A stretch of DNA of 64,000 bases from Roseateles asaccharophilus. GTDB lineage: Bacteria; Pseudomonadota; Gammaproteobacteria; Burkholderiales; Burkholderiaceae_C. Below, in pieces: positions 33,071 through 42,524 of the stretch. How positions within the stretch are numbered: the first letter of the stretch is position 1; the number at the start of each line of letters is the position of its first letter. The DNA lies in NCBI RefSeq assembly GCF_004362405.1, contig NZ_SNXE01000003.1:124001-188000 (forward strand). The letters are read 5' to 3'. Position numbers and translations under genes: made by a program. Below the pieces are notes generated by a model. The model saw nothing but the letters and a program-made list of their open reading frames with translations. It was not told the origin of the DNA and searched no databases.

Positions 33071-33901
33071 ATGGCTTGGCATGGACATCTGACCCTGGAC
33101 TACCGTCGCGAGAGCGACGGCCGCTGCACCGCCCTGGACCGTCATGAGGGGCCGCTGCGCGTGCTGCAGCGGCTCTACCCCGAGGGGCCGGGCATCTGCC
33201 ACCATGTGCTGGTGCATCCGCCCGGCGGCATTGTGGGCGGCGACCAGCTGGAGATCGAGGCCAGTCTGGGGCCGGGCAGCCATGCCCTGATCACCACCCC
33301 GGGCGCCACACGCTTTTACCGCAGCGCGGGCGCCCCGGCGCGGCAGCAGCTGCGGGCACGCCTGGCCGAAGGCGCCCGCCTGGACTGGCTGCCCCTGGAA
33401 ACCATCGTCTACGACGGCGCCCTGGCCGAGAACCGCCTGGTCTTCGAGCTGGCCCCCGGGGCCGAGATGCTGGGCTGGGATGTGCTGGCCCTGGGCCTGC
33501 CCGCGGCCGGCCAGGGCTTTGCCCGTGGCCACTACCAGCAGCATCTGGAACTGCCCGGCCGCTGGCTGGAACGCGGGCTGATACGCGCCGACGATCACCG
33601 GCTGCTGCACTCCCCCCTGGGCCTGGGCGGCCGGCCCGTGCTGGCGGCGCTCTGGTTTGCCGCGGGGCAAGCCCTGGCCCCGGCGCGACGCGAGGCCTTG
33701 CTGGAGATGGCTCGCCACGAGATCGCCAGCGCGGGCTGGGACTGGGCCGGCTGCACCGCCCCCGAGGACGGGGTGCTGGTGCTGCGCCTGCTGGCCGAGC
33801 GGGTGGAGCCGGCCCTGGCCCTGCTGTCGCGCGTCTGGTCGGCCTGGCGCCACGAGGCCTGGGGCCTGGCGCCCTGCGCACCCCGGATCTGGAAGACCTG
33901 A
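33071..33901 (+). CDS. ureD: Urease accessory protein UreD
   Basis: A 276-residue scaffold protein for urease maturation. Recognisable features are the start GHLTLDYRRESDGRCTALDRH, HHVLVHPPGGIVGGDQLEI (about residues 44-62), ITTPGATRFYRS and WLPLETIVYDGALAEN. UreD binds the apoenzyme with UreF and UreG and channels nickel into the active site. It is separated from ureABCEF by about 24 kb, with urtABCDE between on the other strand; in relatives ureD directly precedes ureA. It follows the PCu(A)C gene by 26 bases. Confidence 0.95.
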   Translation: MAWHGHLTLDYRRESDGRCTALDRHEGPLRVLQRLYPEGPGICHHVLVHPPGGIVGGDQLEIEASLGPGSHALITTPGATRFYRSAGAPARQQLRARLAEGARLDWLPLETIVYDGALAENRLVFELAPGAEMLGWDVLALGLPAAGQGFARGHYQQHLELPGRWLERGLIRADDHRLLHSPLGLGGRPVLAALWFAAGQALAPARREALLEMARHEIASAGWDWAGCTAPEDGVLVLRLLAERVEPALALLSRVWSAWRHEAWGLAPCAPRIWKT

Positions 33902-33981
33902 GCCGGGGCAGCCGCCGGGCTGGGATACTGCGCGCTCCGCCACGAGCGGATTTGCCCGCAAGACAGAGGATTACCGCACCC

Positions 33982-36120
33982 ATGAAGACGATGACGAGGC
34001 TGCGCGCCGCCCTGGCGCTGCTGGCCGTCGCCAGCAGCCTACCGGCCCTGGCCAACAGCCCGAGCTACCCCGAGAGCCGCAAGGTCGAGCAGATCGACAC
34101 CTACCATGGCCAGCGCGTGGCCGACCCCTACCGCTGGCTGGAGGACGACAACAGCGCCGAGACCAAGGCCTGGGTCCAGGCCCAGAACCGCGTGACCGAC
34201 GCATTTCTGGCCGCCATGCCCCAGCGCGAGCCGGTGCGCAAGCTCTATACCGAGCTCTTCAACTTCGAGAAGATCAGCGTGCCCTTTCAGGAAGGCGGCC
34301 GCTACTTCTGGACCCGCAACGACGGGCTGCAGCAGCAGGCCGTGCTCTACACCGCGCGCAAGCTCAGCGACAAGCCCCAGGTGGCCCTGGATCCCAACAG
34401 CTTCTCCAAGGACGGCACCGTGGCCCTGAGCGGCGTGGTGCCCTCGCCCGATGGCCGCCTGTTGGCCTATGGCGTGGCCGTCGGCGGCTCGGACTGGCAG
34501 CGCTGGCAGGTGCGCGATCTGGCCACCGGCAAGGACCTGGCCGACAAGATCGAGTGGGTGAAGTTCTCCCGCGCCGTCTGGACGCCGGACGGCAAGGGCT
34601 TCTTCTACTCGCGCTACGAGGCTCCCAAGGCCGGACAGGCGCTGACCGGCGCCAACTTCTTCCAAAAGCTCTACTACCACCGCCTGGGCACGCCGCAGTC
34701 CGAGGATCTGCTGGTGCTGGAGAACAAGGAGGAGAAGACCTGGGGCTTTGGCGCCAAGGTCAGCGACGACCAGCGCCACCTGATCATCAATGTCTGGCGC
34801 GGCTCCGGTCGCAAGAACGGCCTGATGCTGCTGCCCCTGGCCCAGGGCGCCTACCAGCCGGGCACGCCGCAAGTCCTGACCCTGGACTTCGACGCCACCT
34901 ATGAACCCGTGGCCCTGGTGGGCAAGACCCTCTATGTGCGCAGCGACAAGGACGCCCCTCGTGGCCGCCTGCTGGCCACCGAGATCGATGCCCAGGGCCC
35001 GCGCCAGTGGCGCGTGGTGGTGGCCGAGACCGGCGACGCCCTGCGCAGCGCCTCGGGTGTGGGCGGGCGCTTCCTGCTGCAATACCTGCGGGACGCCTCC
35101 ACCGTGGTGCGCATGCACGCCCAGGATGGCAGCCTGATCTCGGAAGTGGCCCTGCCCGGCGTGGGCACGGCCAGCGGTTTTGCCGGCAAGTGGCAGGACC
35201 AGGAGACCTTCTTCAGCTATGCCAGCCTGAACGCCCCCACCGAGATCCACCGCTTCGAGCCCGCCAGCGGCAAGAGCGCGCTCTTCAAGCGGGCCGCCAC
35301 CGCCTTCCCGGCCGACGACTATGTGACCGAGCGCCACTTCGTCACCAGCAAGGACGGCACCCGTGTGCCCATCTTCGTGGCGCACAAAAAGGGTCTCAAG
35401 CTGGACGGCAGCCACCCCTCCCTGCTCTACGGCTACGGCGGCTTCAATATGCCGCAGACGCCCAGCTACAGCGTCACGGCCGCCACCTGGATGCGCATGG
35501 GCGGCGTCTATGTGCTGGCCGGCCTGCGCGGCGGCGGCGAGTACGGCGCGGCCTGGCATGAGGCCGGCACCAAGCTCAAGAAGCAGAATGTGTTCGACGA
35601 CTTCATCGCCGCGGCCGAATGGCTGATCGCCAACAAGTACACCCAGCCGAGCAAGCTGGCCATCAATGGCGGCTCCAACGGCGGCCTGCTGGTGGGTGCG
35701 GTGCTGAACCAGCGCCCCGAGCTATTCGGTGCGGCCGTGCCCCAGGTGGGCGTGATGGACATGCTGCGCTATCACAAGTTCACCATCGGCTGGGCCTGGG
35801 CCAATGACTACGGTACGGTGGATGACGCCGAGCAGTTCAAGACCCTGCTGGCCTACTCGCCCCTGCACAGCATCCGTTCACAGCGCCTGTACCCGCCGGT
35901 GCTGGTGACCACGGCCGACCATGATGACCGCGTGGTGCCCGCCCACAGCTTCAAGTACATCGCCGCCCTGCAGGCGGCCGACACCGGCCCGGCCCCCAGC
36001 CTGATCCGCATCGAGACCTCGGCCGGCCATGGGGCCGGCAAGCCCAGCTCCAAGCTGATCGAGGAGCGCTCCGACGTGCTGGCCTTCATGGCGAACGCCT
36101 TCGGACTGCAGCTGCGCTGA
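33982..36120 (+). CDS. Prolyl oligopeptidase family serine peptidase (S9A), secreted
   Basis: A 712-residue protein from the ATG at 33982, which exposes a signal peptide (MTRLRAALALLAVASSLPALA). A seven-bladed propeller (about residues 70-430; start YRWLEDDNSAETKAWVQAQN) precedes the alpha/beta hydrolase domain. The catalytic triad is Ser565 in GGSNGGLLVG, Asp in TADHDDRVVP and His in SAGHGAGKP. It cleaves short peptides after proline, here in the periplasm or outside. The upstream frame to 33952 is rejected because it would put a charged tail before the signal. No functional link to ureD. Confidence 0.95.
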   Translation: MKTMTRLRAALALLAVASSLPALANSPSYPESRKVEQIDTYHGQRVADPYRWLEDDNSAETKAWVQAQNRVTDAFLAAMPQREPVRKLYTELFNFEKISVPFQEGGRYFWTRNDGLQQQAVLYTARKLSDKPQVALDPNSFSKDGTVALSGVVPSPDGRLLAYGVAVGGSDWQRWQVRDLATGKDLADKIEWVKFSRAVWTPDGKGFFYSRYEAPKAGQALTGANFFQKLYYHRLGTPQSEDLLVLENKEEKTWGFGAKVSDDQRHLIINVWRGSGRKNGLMLLPLAQGAYQPGTPQVLTLDFDATYEPVALVGKTLYVRSDKDAPRGRLLATEIDAQGPRQWRVVVAETGDALRSASGVGGRFLLQYLRDASTVVRMHAQDGSLISEVALPGVGTASGFAGKWQDQETFFSYASLNAPTEIHRFEPASGKSALFKRAATAFPADDYVTERHFVTSKDGTRVPIFVAHKKGLKLDGSHPSLLYGYGGFNMPQTPSYSVTAATWMRMGGVYVLAGLRGGGEYGAAWHEAGTKLKKQNVFDDFIAAAEWLIANKYTQPSKLAINGGSNGGLLVGAVLNQRPELFGAAVPQVGVMDMLRYHKFTIGWAWANDYGTVDDAEQFKTLLAYSPLHSIRSQRLYPPVLVTTADHDDRVVPAHSFKYIAALQAADTGPAPSLIRIETSAGHGAGKPSSKLIEERSDVLAFMANAFGLQLR

Positions 36121-36297
36121 GGCGCCAGCCGACCCGCGTGGCGCTGACGCCGCGCGGGCCTTGCCCTTGAGCCGACAAGGCGGGAAGATGCATTGAATCC
36201 GCGGCCTTGATCGGGGCTTTGGGTCGGGCGGGCCGACCCGAAGATGCTGCTCCGGTACAGGTCGCCATGACGGCGGCCCGCGACTCAAGGAGTCCCC

Positions 36298-37848
36298 ATG
36301 GCATTCTTCAAGCGCCTGAGCATTGCAGCCAAGCTGTTTGCGGCTTTTGCCGTGATGCTGGTCCTGCTGACCTTGCTGGCCCTGTTTGCCTACTCGCGCC
36401 TGCACCAGGTCCAGGCTGAGTCACGTGAGATCAGCGGCAACTGGCTGCCCTCGGTCACGGCCCTGGGCGAGCTCAACGGTCATTTGTCCGACTACCGCGT
36501 CGGTGTCTTGCTCAGCGTGGCGGCCTCCTCGGCCGAGGAAACACAGATTGCCAACGACACGCGTTCGTCCGCCGCCAAATCCATCAACAAGGCCCTGGAC
36601 GAGTATCGCAAGCTGATCTCCGGCCCCGAGGAGCAGAAGCTGATCGACAGCTTTACCGGCGACTGGAGAAGCTACGAGGCCGCCGGCGTCAAGATTGCCG
36701 AGCTGATGCGGGACGGCCAGATCGACGATGCGCGCCAGCTGCAAAAGGGCACGGCCCGCGAGGCCGTGCAACGCGCCAGCAAGACCCTGGATGAGCTGGT
36801 CACCCTCAACAACAAGGGCGCCGATGCCGCGGCGGTGCGCTCCGAATCGGTGTTCAGCAGTGCCTCCCTGGGCCTGCTGCTGGTCAGCCTGCTGGCCGGC
36901 GCCCTGGCCATCACCATGGCCCTGGCCCTGGTGCGGGCCATCACCGGGCCGCTGGCCCAAGCGGTGCAAGCGGCGGACCGCGTGGCGGCCGGTGATTTGA
37001 GCCAGTCCATCGAAGCGCAGGGTGAGGACGAGACCGCGCGCCTGCTCATGGCCATGCAACGCATGCAACTGGCCCTTGCCGAGACGGTGTCAGCGGTGCG
37101 CAATGGTGCGGAGTCGGTGGCCACGGCCAGCGCCGAGATCGCCCAGGGCAATAGCGATCTGTCCGCCCGCACCGAGCAGCAGGCCTCCTCGCTGGAAGAG
37201 ACCTCGGCCACCATGGAGGAACTGGGCGCCACCGTGCGCCAGAACGCCGACAACGCCCAGCAGGCCAACCAGCTGGCCCAGAGCGCCAGCGAGGTGGCGC
37301 GCAGCGGCGGCGCCGTGGTGGGCGATGTGGTGAGCACCATGCGCGGTATCGAGCAGAGCTCGCGCAAGATCTCCGACATCATCGCCACCATCGACGGCAT
37401 TGCCTTCCAGACCAATATCCTGGCGCTGAATGCCGCGGTGGAAGCGGCACGGGCCGGCGAGCAAGGCCGTGGCTTTGCCGTGGTGGCCGGCGAGGTTCGT
37501 ACCCTGGCCCAGCGCAGCGCCGAGGCGGCCAAGGAGATCAAGAGCCTGATCAATGACTCGGTGGAACGTGTGCAGTCCGGCACCCAGCTGGTGGACCGCG
37601 CGGGCCAGACCATGGAAGACATCGTGCGTTCGGTGCAGCGTGTGGCCGATATTGTGGGCGAGATCAGCAGCGCCAGCGTGGAGCAGAGCTCGGGCATTGC
37701 CCAGGTGGGCGAGGCCGTGGGCCAGCTGGACAAGGCCACGCAGCAGAATGCGGCCCTGGTCGAACAGAGCGCGGCCGCCAGCGAGAGCCTCAAGCATCAG
37801 GCGGGCAAACTGCTGGAAGCGGTCGCCAGCTTCAAGCTCCGGCGCTAG
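36298..37848 (+). CDS. Methyl-accepting chemotaxis protein
   Basis: A 516-residue chemoreceptor. The first helix (about residues 12-32) and a second (about 190-212) bracket a four-helix-bundle periplasmic ligand domain with AESREISGNWLPSV; then a HAMP domain and a signalling hairpin whose tip is IDGIAFQTNILALNAAVEAARAGEQGRGFAVVAGEVRTLAQRS (read in adjoining parts, about residues 360-410). The gene ends SFKLRR, with no CheR-binding pentapeptide. Ligand unknown. A clear AAGGAG ribosome site precedes the ATG. It converges with the urt operon at a strong terminator. Confidence 0.95.
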   Translation: MAFFKRLSIAAKLFAAFAVMLVLLTLLALFAYSRLHQVQAESREISGNWLPSVTALGELNGHLSDYRVGVLLSVAASSAEETQIANDTRSSAAKSINKALDEYRKLISGPEEQKLIDSFTGDWRSYEAAGVKIAELMRDGQIDDARQLQKGTAREAVQRASKTLDELVTLNNKGADAAAVRSESVFSSASLGLLLVSLLAGALAITMALALVRAITGPLAQAVQAADRVAAGDLSQSIEAQGEDETARLLMAMQRMQLALAETVSAVRNGAESVATASAEIAQGNSDLSARTEQQASSLEETSATMEELGATVRQNADNAQQANQLAQSASEVARSGGAVVGDVVSTMRGIEQSSRKISDIIATIDGIAFQTNILALNAAVEAARAGEQGRGFAVVAGEVRTLAQRSAEAAKEIKSLINDSVERVQSGTQLVDRAGQTMEDIVRSVQRVADIVGEISSASVEQSSGIAQVGEAVGQLDKATQQNAALVEQSAAASESLKHQAGKLLEAVASFKLRR

Positions 37849-37999
37849 ACCCCCGCTGCACATTCTCTTCCCGCGTTCGGGATGCCTGCCGCGCGCCTTG
37901 CGGTGCGCTGGCAAGCCCTGTCCCCGCGACCCGCGCTCCTCACCACATCGCAGCCCCATGTCGCGCCAAGCGGCGTCCCGGGCGATGTCCCGCGCTCCC

Positions 38000-38035
38000 G
38001 ATGCCCCGGCCCTTGGCCGGGGCATCATCTTTTTG
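38000..38035 (+). terminator. Rho-independent terminator after the chemoreceptor gene
   Basis: A 12-bp stem GATGCCCCGGCC/GGCCGGGGCATC with a three-base loop is followed by ATCTTTTTG. It also separates the convergent urtE gene. Confidence 0.93.
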
Positions 38036-38039
38036 AGCT

Positions 38040-38762
38040 TTAGATCGCCATGCGCTGGCGCACGCCGTCCTGCTGCATCTGCGCGCCGCGGCCCCGGGCC
38101 ACGAACTCGCCCCGCTCCATCACCAGGTACTGGTCGGCCAGTTCCTCGGCAAAGTCGTAGTACTGCTCCACCAGGATCACGGCCATGGGCTCAGGCTTGC
38201 GGCCCGCCTCGGTCTGCAGGCCCTCGCGGGCCAGTTGGCGCAGCACGCGGGCTATGTCCTTGATGATGCTGGGCTGTATGCCCTCGGTGGGCTCGTCCAG
38301 GATGATGAGCTTAGGCCCAGCCGCCAGGGCGCGGGCAATCGCCAGCTGCTGCTGCTGGCCGCCCGAGAGGTCGCCGCCGCGCCGCTTGAGCATCTGCTTG
38401 AGCACCGGGAAGAGCTCGAAGAGCTGGGGCGGAATGGGCGTGCCCGCGCGCTTGTAGGCCAGGCCCATGCGCAGGTTTTCTTCCACCGTGAGCCGGGCAA
38501 AGATCTCTCGCCCCTGGGGCACATAGCCCATGCCCAGGCGCGCTCGCTCGAAGGGACTCAGGCGCGCGATCTCCCGCCCCTCAAGGCTCAGGCTGCCGCT
38601 CTTGATGGGCACCACGCCCATCAGGCTCTTGAGCAGGCTGGTCTTGCCCACGCCGTTGCGGCCCAGGATCACCGTGATCTCGCTGGCCTGGGCCTCGAAG
38701 CTGAGGCCGCGAAGAATGTGGCTGCCGCCGTAGGCCTGGTGGAGTGAATCGACTTTCAGCAT
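38040..38762 (-). CDS. urtE: Urea ABC transporter ATP-binding subunit UrtE
   Basis: A 240-residue LivF-like ATPase. It has Walker A GRNGVGKTS (about residues 34-42), the conserved GYVPQGREIFARLTVEENLRMG, signature SGGQQQQLAIARAL and Walker B LIILDEPTEGIQPSI. It is one of the two ATPases that power the urea importer. Five bases separate its start from the urtD stop; together with urtA, B, C and D it forms the five-gene urt operon, here read leftward. Confidence 0.95.
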   Translation of the reverse strand: MLKVDSLHQAYGGSHILRGLSFEAQASEITVILGRNGVGKTSLLKSLMGVVPIKSGSLSLEGREIARLSPFERARLGMGYVPQGREIFARLTVEENLRMGLAYKRAGTPIPPQLFELFPVLKQMLKRRGGDLSGGQQQQLAIARALAAGPKLIILDEPTEGIQPSIIKDIARVLRQLAREGLQTEAGRKPEPMAVILVEQYYDFAEELADQYLVMERGEFVARGRGAQMQQDGVRQRMAI

Positions 38763-38767
38763 GGATT

Positions 38768-39655
38768 TCAGCGCCCCAGATAGACCTCGACGACACGCTC
38801 ATTGGCCTGCACCTCGCTCAGCAGGCCCTCGGCCAGCACCGAGCCCTCGTGCAGCACGGTGACCTTCTTGCGCCCCTGAGTGAGCTGGTCCACGAACTTC
38901 ATATCGTGCTCCACCACCACCAGGGAGTGCCGCCCCTCCAGCGAGAGAAAGAGCTCGGCGGTGCGCTCGGTTTCCTCATCGGTCATGCCGGCCACGGGCT
39001 CATCGAGCAGCAGCAGCTTGGGGTCCTGCATCAGCAGCATGCCGATCTCCAGCCACTGCTTCTGCCCGTGCGAGAGCAGGCCGGCCGGCCGCGCCGCCTG
39101 GGGCAGCAGGTGGATGAGCTGCAGCACCTCGCCGATGCGGGCCTGCTGCGCGTCGCTCAGCCGCGCGAACAGGGCGGCCCGCACGCGGCGGTCGCCGGCC
39201 AGGGCCAGCTCCAGGTTCTCGAACACCGTGAGCTGCTCGTAGACCGTGGGCTTCTGGAACTTGCGACCTATGCCCACGGCGGCGATCTCGCTCTCGCGCA
39301 GGCGCAGCAGGTCGATGTTCTGACCGAAGCTGGCCGTGCCCGCATCGGGCCGGGTCTTGCCCGTGATCACGTCCATCATCGTGGTCTTGCCCGCGCCATT
39401 GGGGCCGATGATGCAGCGCAGCTCGCCCACATCCACCGCCAGGCTCAGGCCGTTGAGGGCGCGAAAGCCGTCGAAGGACACGGTGATGTCGTCCAGGTAG
39501 AGGGCCACGCCGGTGCCGAAGTCGGGCCGGCCCTCGGTCAGCAAGCGGCCGAAGGAGGCGCTGCGGCCGCCCGAGCCCTGCTGCTGGCGGGCCAGCTCGG
39601 CCTCGGCATGCTGGCGGCGGGCCTGGCTGCCCTGCGCCATCAGATCGGGGGTCAT
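38768..39655 (-). CDS. urtD: Urea ABC transporter ATP-binding subunit UrtD
   Basis: A 295-residue LivG-like ATPase. The start was set at the ATG complementary to 39653-39655, which overlaps the urtC stop (ATGA); an open frame further upstream lies inside urtC. The first 50 residues (GSQARRQHAEAELARQQQGSG) are a polar, Gln-rich extension before the ATPase fold. Motifs: Walker A GPNGAGKTT, the switch GRKFQKPTVYEQLTVFENLELAL, LSHGQKQWLEIGMLLMQ and Walker B LLLLDEPVAGMTDEE. Partner of UrtE. Confidence 0.93.
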   Translation of the reverse strand: MTPDLMAQGSQARRQHAEAELARQQQGSGGRSASFGRLLTEGRPDFGTGVALYLDDITVSFDGFRALNGLSLAVDVGELRCIIGPNGAGKTTMMDVITGKTRPDAGTASFGQNIDLLRLRESEIAAVGIGRKFQKPTVYEQLTVFENLELALAGDRRVRAALFARLSDAQQARIGEVLQLIHLLPQAARPAGLLSHGQKQWLEIGMLLMQDPKLLLLDEPVAGMTDEETERTAELFLSLEGRHSLVVVEHDMKFVDQLTQGRKKVTVLHEGSVLAEGLLSEVQANERVVEVYLGR

Positions 39656-40818
39656 GCCTGCTCCTCCTTGCTCGCAGTCCGCTTGAAGCGCTGGCCCAGC
39701 TTGCGCGCCAGCCCGGCCAGGCCCTCGGGCAGCCACAGGGTCACGGCAATGAAGAGCACGCCCAGGAAGTAGAGCCAGTACTCCGGGAAGGCCTGGGTGA
39801 ACCAGCTCTTGGCGCCGTTCACGAAGAAGGCGCCGACGATGGGGCCGATCAGGGTGGCGCGCCCGCCTACAGCGGTCCAGATCGCGATCTCGATGGAGGC
39901 CGCGGGCGACATCTCGCCGGGGTTGATGATGCCCACCTGGGGCACATAGAGCGCGCCGGCCACGCCGCACATCAGGGCCGAGAGCGTCCAGATGGCCAGC
40001 TTGTAGGCCAGGGGCTCATAGCCGGTGAACATCACCCGACTCTCGGCATCGCGTATGGCCTGCAGCACGCGGCCAAAGCGGCTGCAGACGATGAAGCGGC
40101 CCAGCAGAAAGAAGCCGATCAGCACCAGGCCCGTGATCACGAAGAGCAGCATGCGGGTGCCGGGCTGGTTCAGCGGCACGCCCAGGATGCGCTTGAAATC
40201 GGTGAAGCCGTTGTTGCCGCCAAAGCCCGTCTCGTTGCGGAAGAAGAGCAGCATGGCCGCGAAGGTCAGGGCCTGGGTGATGATGGAGAAGTACACGCCC
40301 TTGATGCGCGAGCGAAAGGCGAAGAAGCCGAACACAAAGGCCAGCAGCCCGGGCACGGCCAGCACCATCAGCATCTGGAAGGCAAAGCTGTCGCTGCCGG
40401 CCCAGTGCCAGGGCAAGGCCTTCCAGTCGAGAAAGACCATGAAGTCGGGCAGATCGCTCTGGTAGTTGCCGTCGCGGCCGATCTGGCGCATCAGGTACAT
40501 GCCCATGGCATAGCCGCCCAGAGCGAAGAAGAGGCCGTGGCCCAGGGACAGGATGCCGGTGTAGCCCCAAATCAGGTCCATGGCCAGCGCGCAGATGGCG
40601 TAGCACATGATCTTGCCCAGCAGCCCGACCAGGTAGTCGCTCAGGTGCAGGGCATGGCCGGCGGGCAGCAGCAGGTTCAGGGCCGGCACCAGCAGGGCCA
40701 CGCCCAGCACGGCCAAGAGCACCAGGGTCCAGCCGCGGGCCGAGAGCAGGCGCGGCGCCGGGGGCAGCAGCAGCGCGGGCGGGGTGGAAGCAGAGGCGTT
40801 CATCATCATCAGTTCCAC
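39652..40818 (-). CDS. urtC: Urea ABC transporter permease UrtC
   Basis: A 388-residue LivM-like membrane protein with about ten helices. It has GYTGILSLGHGLFFALGGYA (about residues 88-107), the long loop with RIGRDGNYQSDLP-like sequence, and the segment GWTLVLLAVLGVALLVPALN at the N-terminus. It imports urea with UrtB. The frame starts at GTG (complement of 40816-40818) with three in-frame ATGs a few codons later (MELMMMN); which is used is uncertain. The upstream urtB stop directly abuts the GTG. Typical size. Confidence 0.9.
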   Translation of the reverse strand: MELMMMNASASTPPALLLPPAPRLLSARGWTLVLLAVLGVALLVPALNLLLPAGHALHLSDYLVGLLGKIMCYAICALAMDLIWGYTGILSLGHGLFFALGGYAMGMYLMRQIGRDGNYQSDLPDFMVFLDWKALPWHWAGSDSFAFQMLMVLAVPGLLAFVFGFFAFRSRIKGVYFSIITQALTFAAMLLFFRNETGFGGNNGFTDFKRILGVPLNQPGTRMLLFVITGLVLIGFFLLGRFIVCSRFGRVLQAIRDAESRVMFTGYEPLAYKLAIWTLSALMCGVAGALYVPQVGIINPGEMSPAASIEIAIWTAVGGRATLIGPIVGAFFVNGAKSWFTQAFPEYWLYFLGVLFIAVTLWLPEGLAGLARKLGQRFKRTASKEEQA

Positions 40819-42396
40819 TCAGGCTTCCGCGCTGCGGCCTTTCATCGCGAACAGGCCCTGGGGCCGCTTCTGGATGAAGACCACGATGAAGACCAGGACC
40901 ATGATCTTGGCCAGCACCGCGCCGGCCCAGTCTTCCAGCAGCTTGTTCAGCACGCCCAGGCCCAGGGCGGCGATCACGGTGCCGGCCAGCTGGCCCACGC
41001 CGCCCAGCACCACCACCATGAAGCTGTCCACGATGTAGTTCTGGCCCAGGTCAGGGCCCACATTCCCCACCTGGCTGAGCGCGCAGCCCGCCAGGCCCGC
41101 GATGCCCGCGCCCAGGGCGAAGGCATAGGTGTCGGTGCGCGCGGTGTTCACGCCCACGCAGGCGGCCATGCGGCGGTTCTGCGTGACGCCGCGCACAAAC
41201 AGGCCCAGCCGGGTGCGCGCAATCAGCAGGGCCACGCCGGCCAGCACCGCGAAGGCGAACACGATGATGGCGATGCGGTTGTAGGGCAGGGTCAGATTGC
41301 TCATCAGGGCCACGCCGCCCGAGAGCCAGCCCGGGTTCTCCACCGGCACGTTCTGTGCGCCGAAGAGTGAGCGCACCGCCTGCATCAGCACCAGGGAGAT
41401 GCCCCAGGTGGCCAGCAGGGTTTCCAGCGGGCGGCCGTAGAGCCAGCGGATCACGCTGCGCTCCAGCACCGCGCCCACGCCCGCCGCCACCAGAAAACTC
41501 ACCGGCACGGCCGCCAGCACATAGGCATCGAACCAGGCGGCGGGCAGATGGGCGCGAAACAGGTTCTGCACCACATAGGTGGCATAGGCGCCCACCATCA
41601 TCAGCTCGCCATGGGCCATATTGATCACGCCCATCAGGCCATAGCTGATGGCCAGGCCCAGGGCCACCAGCAGCAGGATGGAACCCAGGCTCAGGCCGGT
41701 GAACACCAGGCCCAGGCGCTCGCCCCAGGCCAGGCGGCGCTCCACGGCCGTCAGGGCCTGGGCCAGCGCGGACTTCACCTCGGCATCGCCCTCGGCCGCC
41801 AGGCGCTCCAGCAGCAGGCTCTTGACCGCCGGCTCGCCGCTGGCGGCCAGCTGGCGCGCGGCCGCCAGGCGCTTGGCGGCATCCGGCGAGGCAATCACCA
41901 GGGCGGCGCGCATCAGCTCCAGCCGTGCCTTCAGCCCGGCATCGCGCTCCGTGGCCAGGGCCTGGTCCAGCAGGGGCAGCTGAGCCTCGTCCAGGCTCTG
42001 CTTGGCCAGCTCCGCCACGGCCTCGCGGCGTTGCGCGAGTTCCGGCGAGCGCAGCTTGAGCGCGGCCAGCGCCGCCTGCAGCGCGCCGCGCATGCGGTTG
42101 TTGTTGACCACGTCCTCAGCGCCTTCCGGCAGGGTGGTGACCTGACCGGTGGCGGCATCCACGGTCTTCTCGCCATCGAACACCAGCACCTGGGTGGGCG
42201 TAAGCTTGACGCCGTCCTCCAGCAGCGCCTGCACAAAGGCAGCCAGCCCCGCCTCGCCCTGGGCCGCCGCCTCGCTCAGCGCCGCAATACGCGCATCGGT
42301 ATCACCCGAAGCGATGGCACGCGCTCGCTCCGGGGTCAGGGCTTGCGCAGCACCAAGCAGCAGCAGCCCCGCCAGCAAAAGCATCAAACGTCGCAT
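40819..42396 (-). CDS. urtB: Urea ABC transporter permease UrtB, long form with periplasmic N-domain
   Basis: A 525-residue protein from the ATG complementary to 42394-42396. A signal-like helix (RRLMLLLAGLLLLGAAQALT) precedes a soluble region of about 200 residues rich in Ala, Leu and Arg helices (AKQSLDEAQLPLLDQAL, AAARQLAASGEPAVKSL), a HEAT-like repeat segment expected in the periplasm. The LivH-like permease follows (LAISYGLMGVINMAHGELMM about residue 255; VLGGVGQLAGTVIAALGLG near the end). The long N-domain is usual for UrtB. The gene is separated from urtA by 128 bases that hold a palindromic repeat. Confidence 0.93.
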   Translation of the reverse strand: MRRLMLLLAGLLLLGAAQALTPERARAIASGDTDARIAALSEAAAQGEAGLAAFVQALLEDGVKLTPTQVLVFDGEKTVDAATGQVTTLPEGAEDVVNNNRMRGALQAALAALKLRSPELAQRREAVAELAKQSLDEAQLPLLDQALATERDAGLKARLELMRAALVIASPDAAKRLAAARQLAASGEPAVKSLLLERLAAEGDAEVKSALAQALTAVERRLAWGERLGLVFTGLSLGSILLLVALGLAISYGLMGVINMAHGELMMVGAYATYVVQNLFRAHLPAAWFDAYVLAAVPVSFLVAAGVGAVLERSVIRWLYGRPLETLLATWGISLVLMQAVRSLFGAQNVPVENPGWLSGGVALMSNLTLPYNRIAIIVFAFAVLAGVALLIARTRLGLFVRGVTQNRRMAACVGVNTARTDTYAFALGAGIAGLAGCALSQVGNVGPDLGQNYIVDSFMVVVLGGVGQLAGTVIAALGLGVLNKLLEDWAGAVLAKIMVLVFIVVFIQKRPQGLFAMKGRSAEA

Positions 42397-42449
42397 AAGG
42401 AAGTCACCATCGAGCGCTGGCCCCGAAGGCCAGCGCGAGAGATCAAGCG

Positions 42450-42524
42450 ACCACCGCGGATCCGGCTTTGCCGGTCCGCTGGTGGTGCCCCCTTGAGGGG
42501 GCGGCCGAAGGCCGTAGGGGGTGG
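42450..42524. repeat. Dispersed palindromic intergenic repeat, copy between urtA and urtB
   Basis: Three adjoining hairpins: an arm ACCACC...GGTGGT (42450-42486) enclosing GCGGA/TCCGC and CCGGC/GCCGG with a TTT loop; GCCCCC-TTGA-GGGGGC (42487-42502); and CGGCC/GGCCG (42502-42514), followed by TAGGGGG. The reverse complement of the same element occurs at 57462-57535. It is intragenic to the urt operon and could reduce or process the message after urtA. Confidence 0.8.

Noticed and set aside
36221-36239. GGGTCGG...CCGACCC hairpin before the chemoreceptor as a terminator
   Set aside because: No T-run follows; it may be leader structure only.
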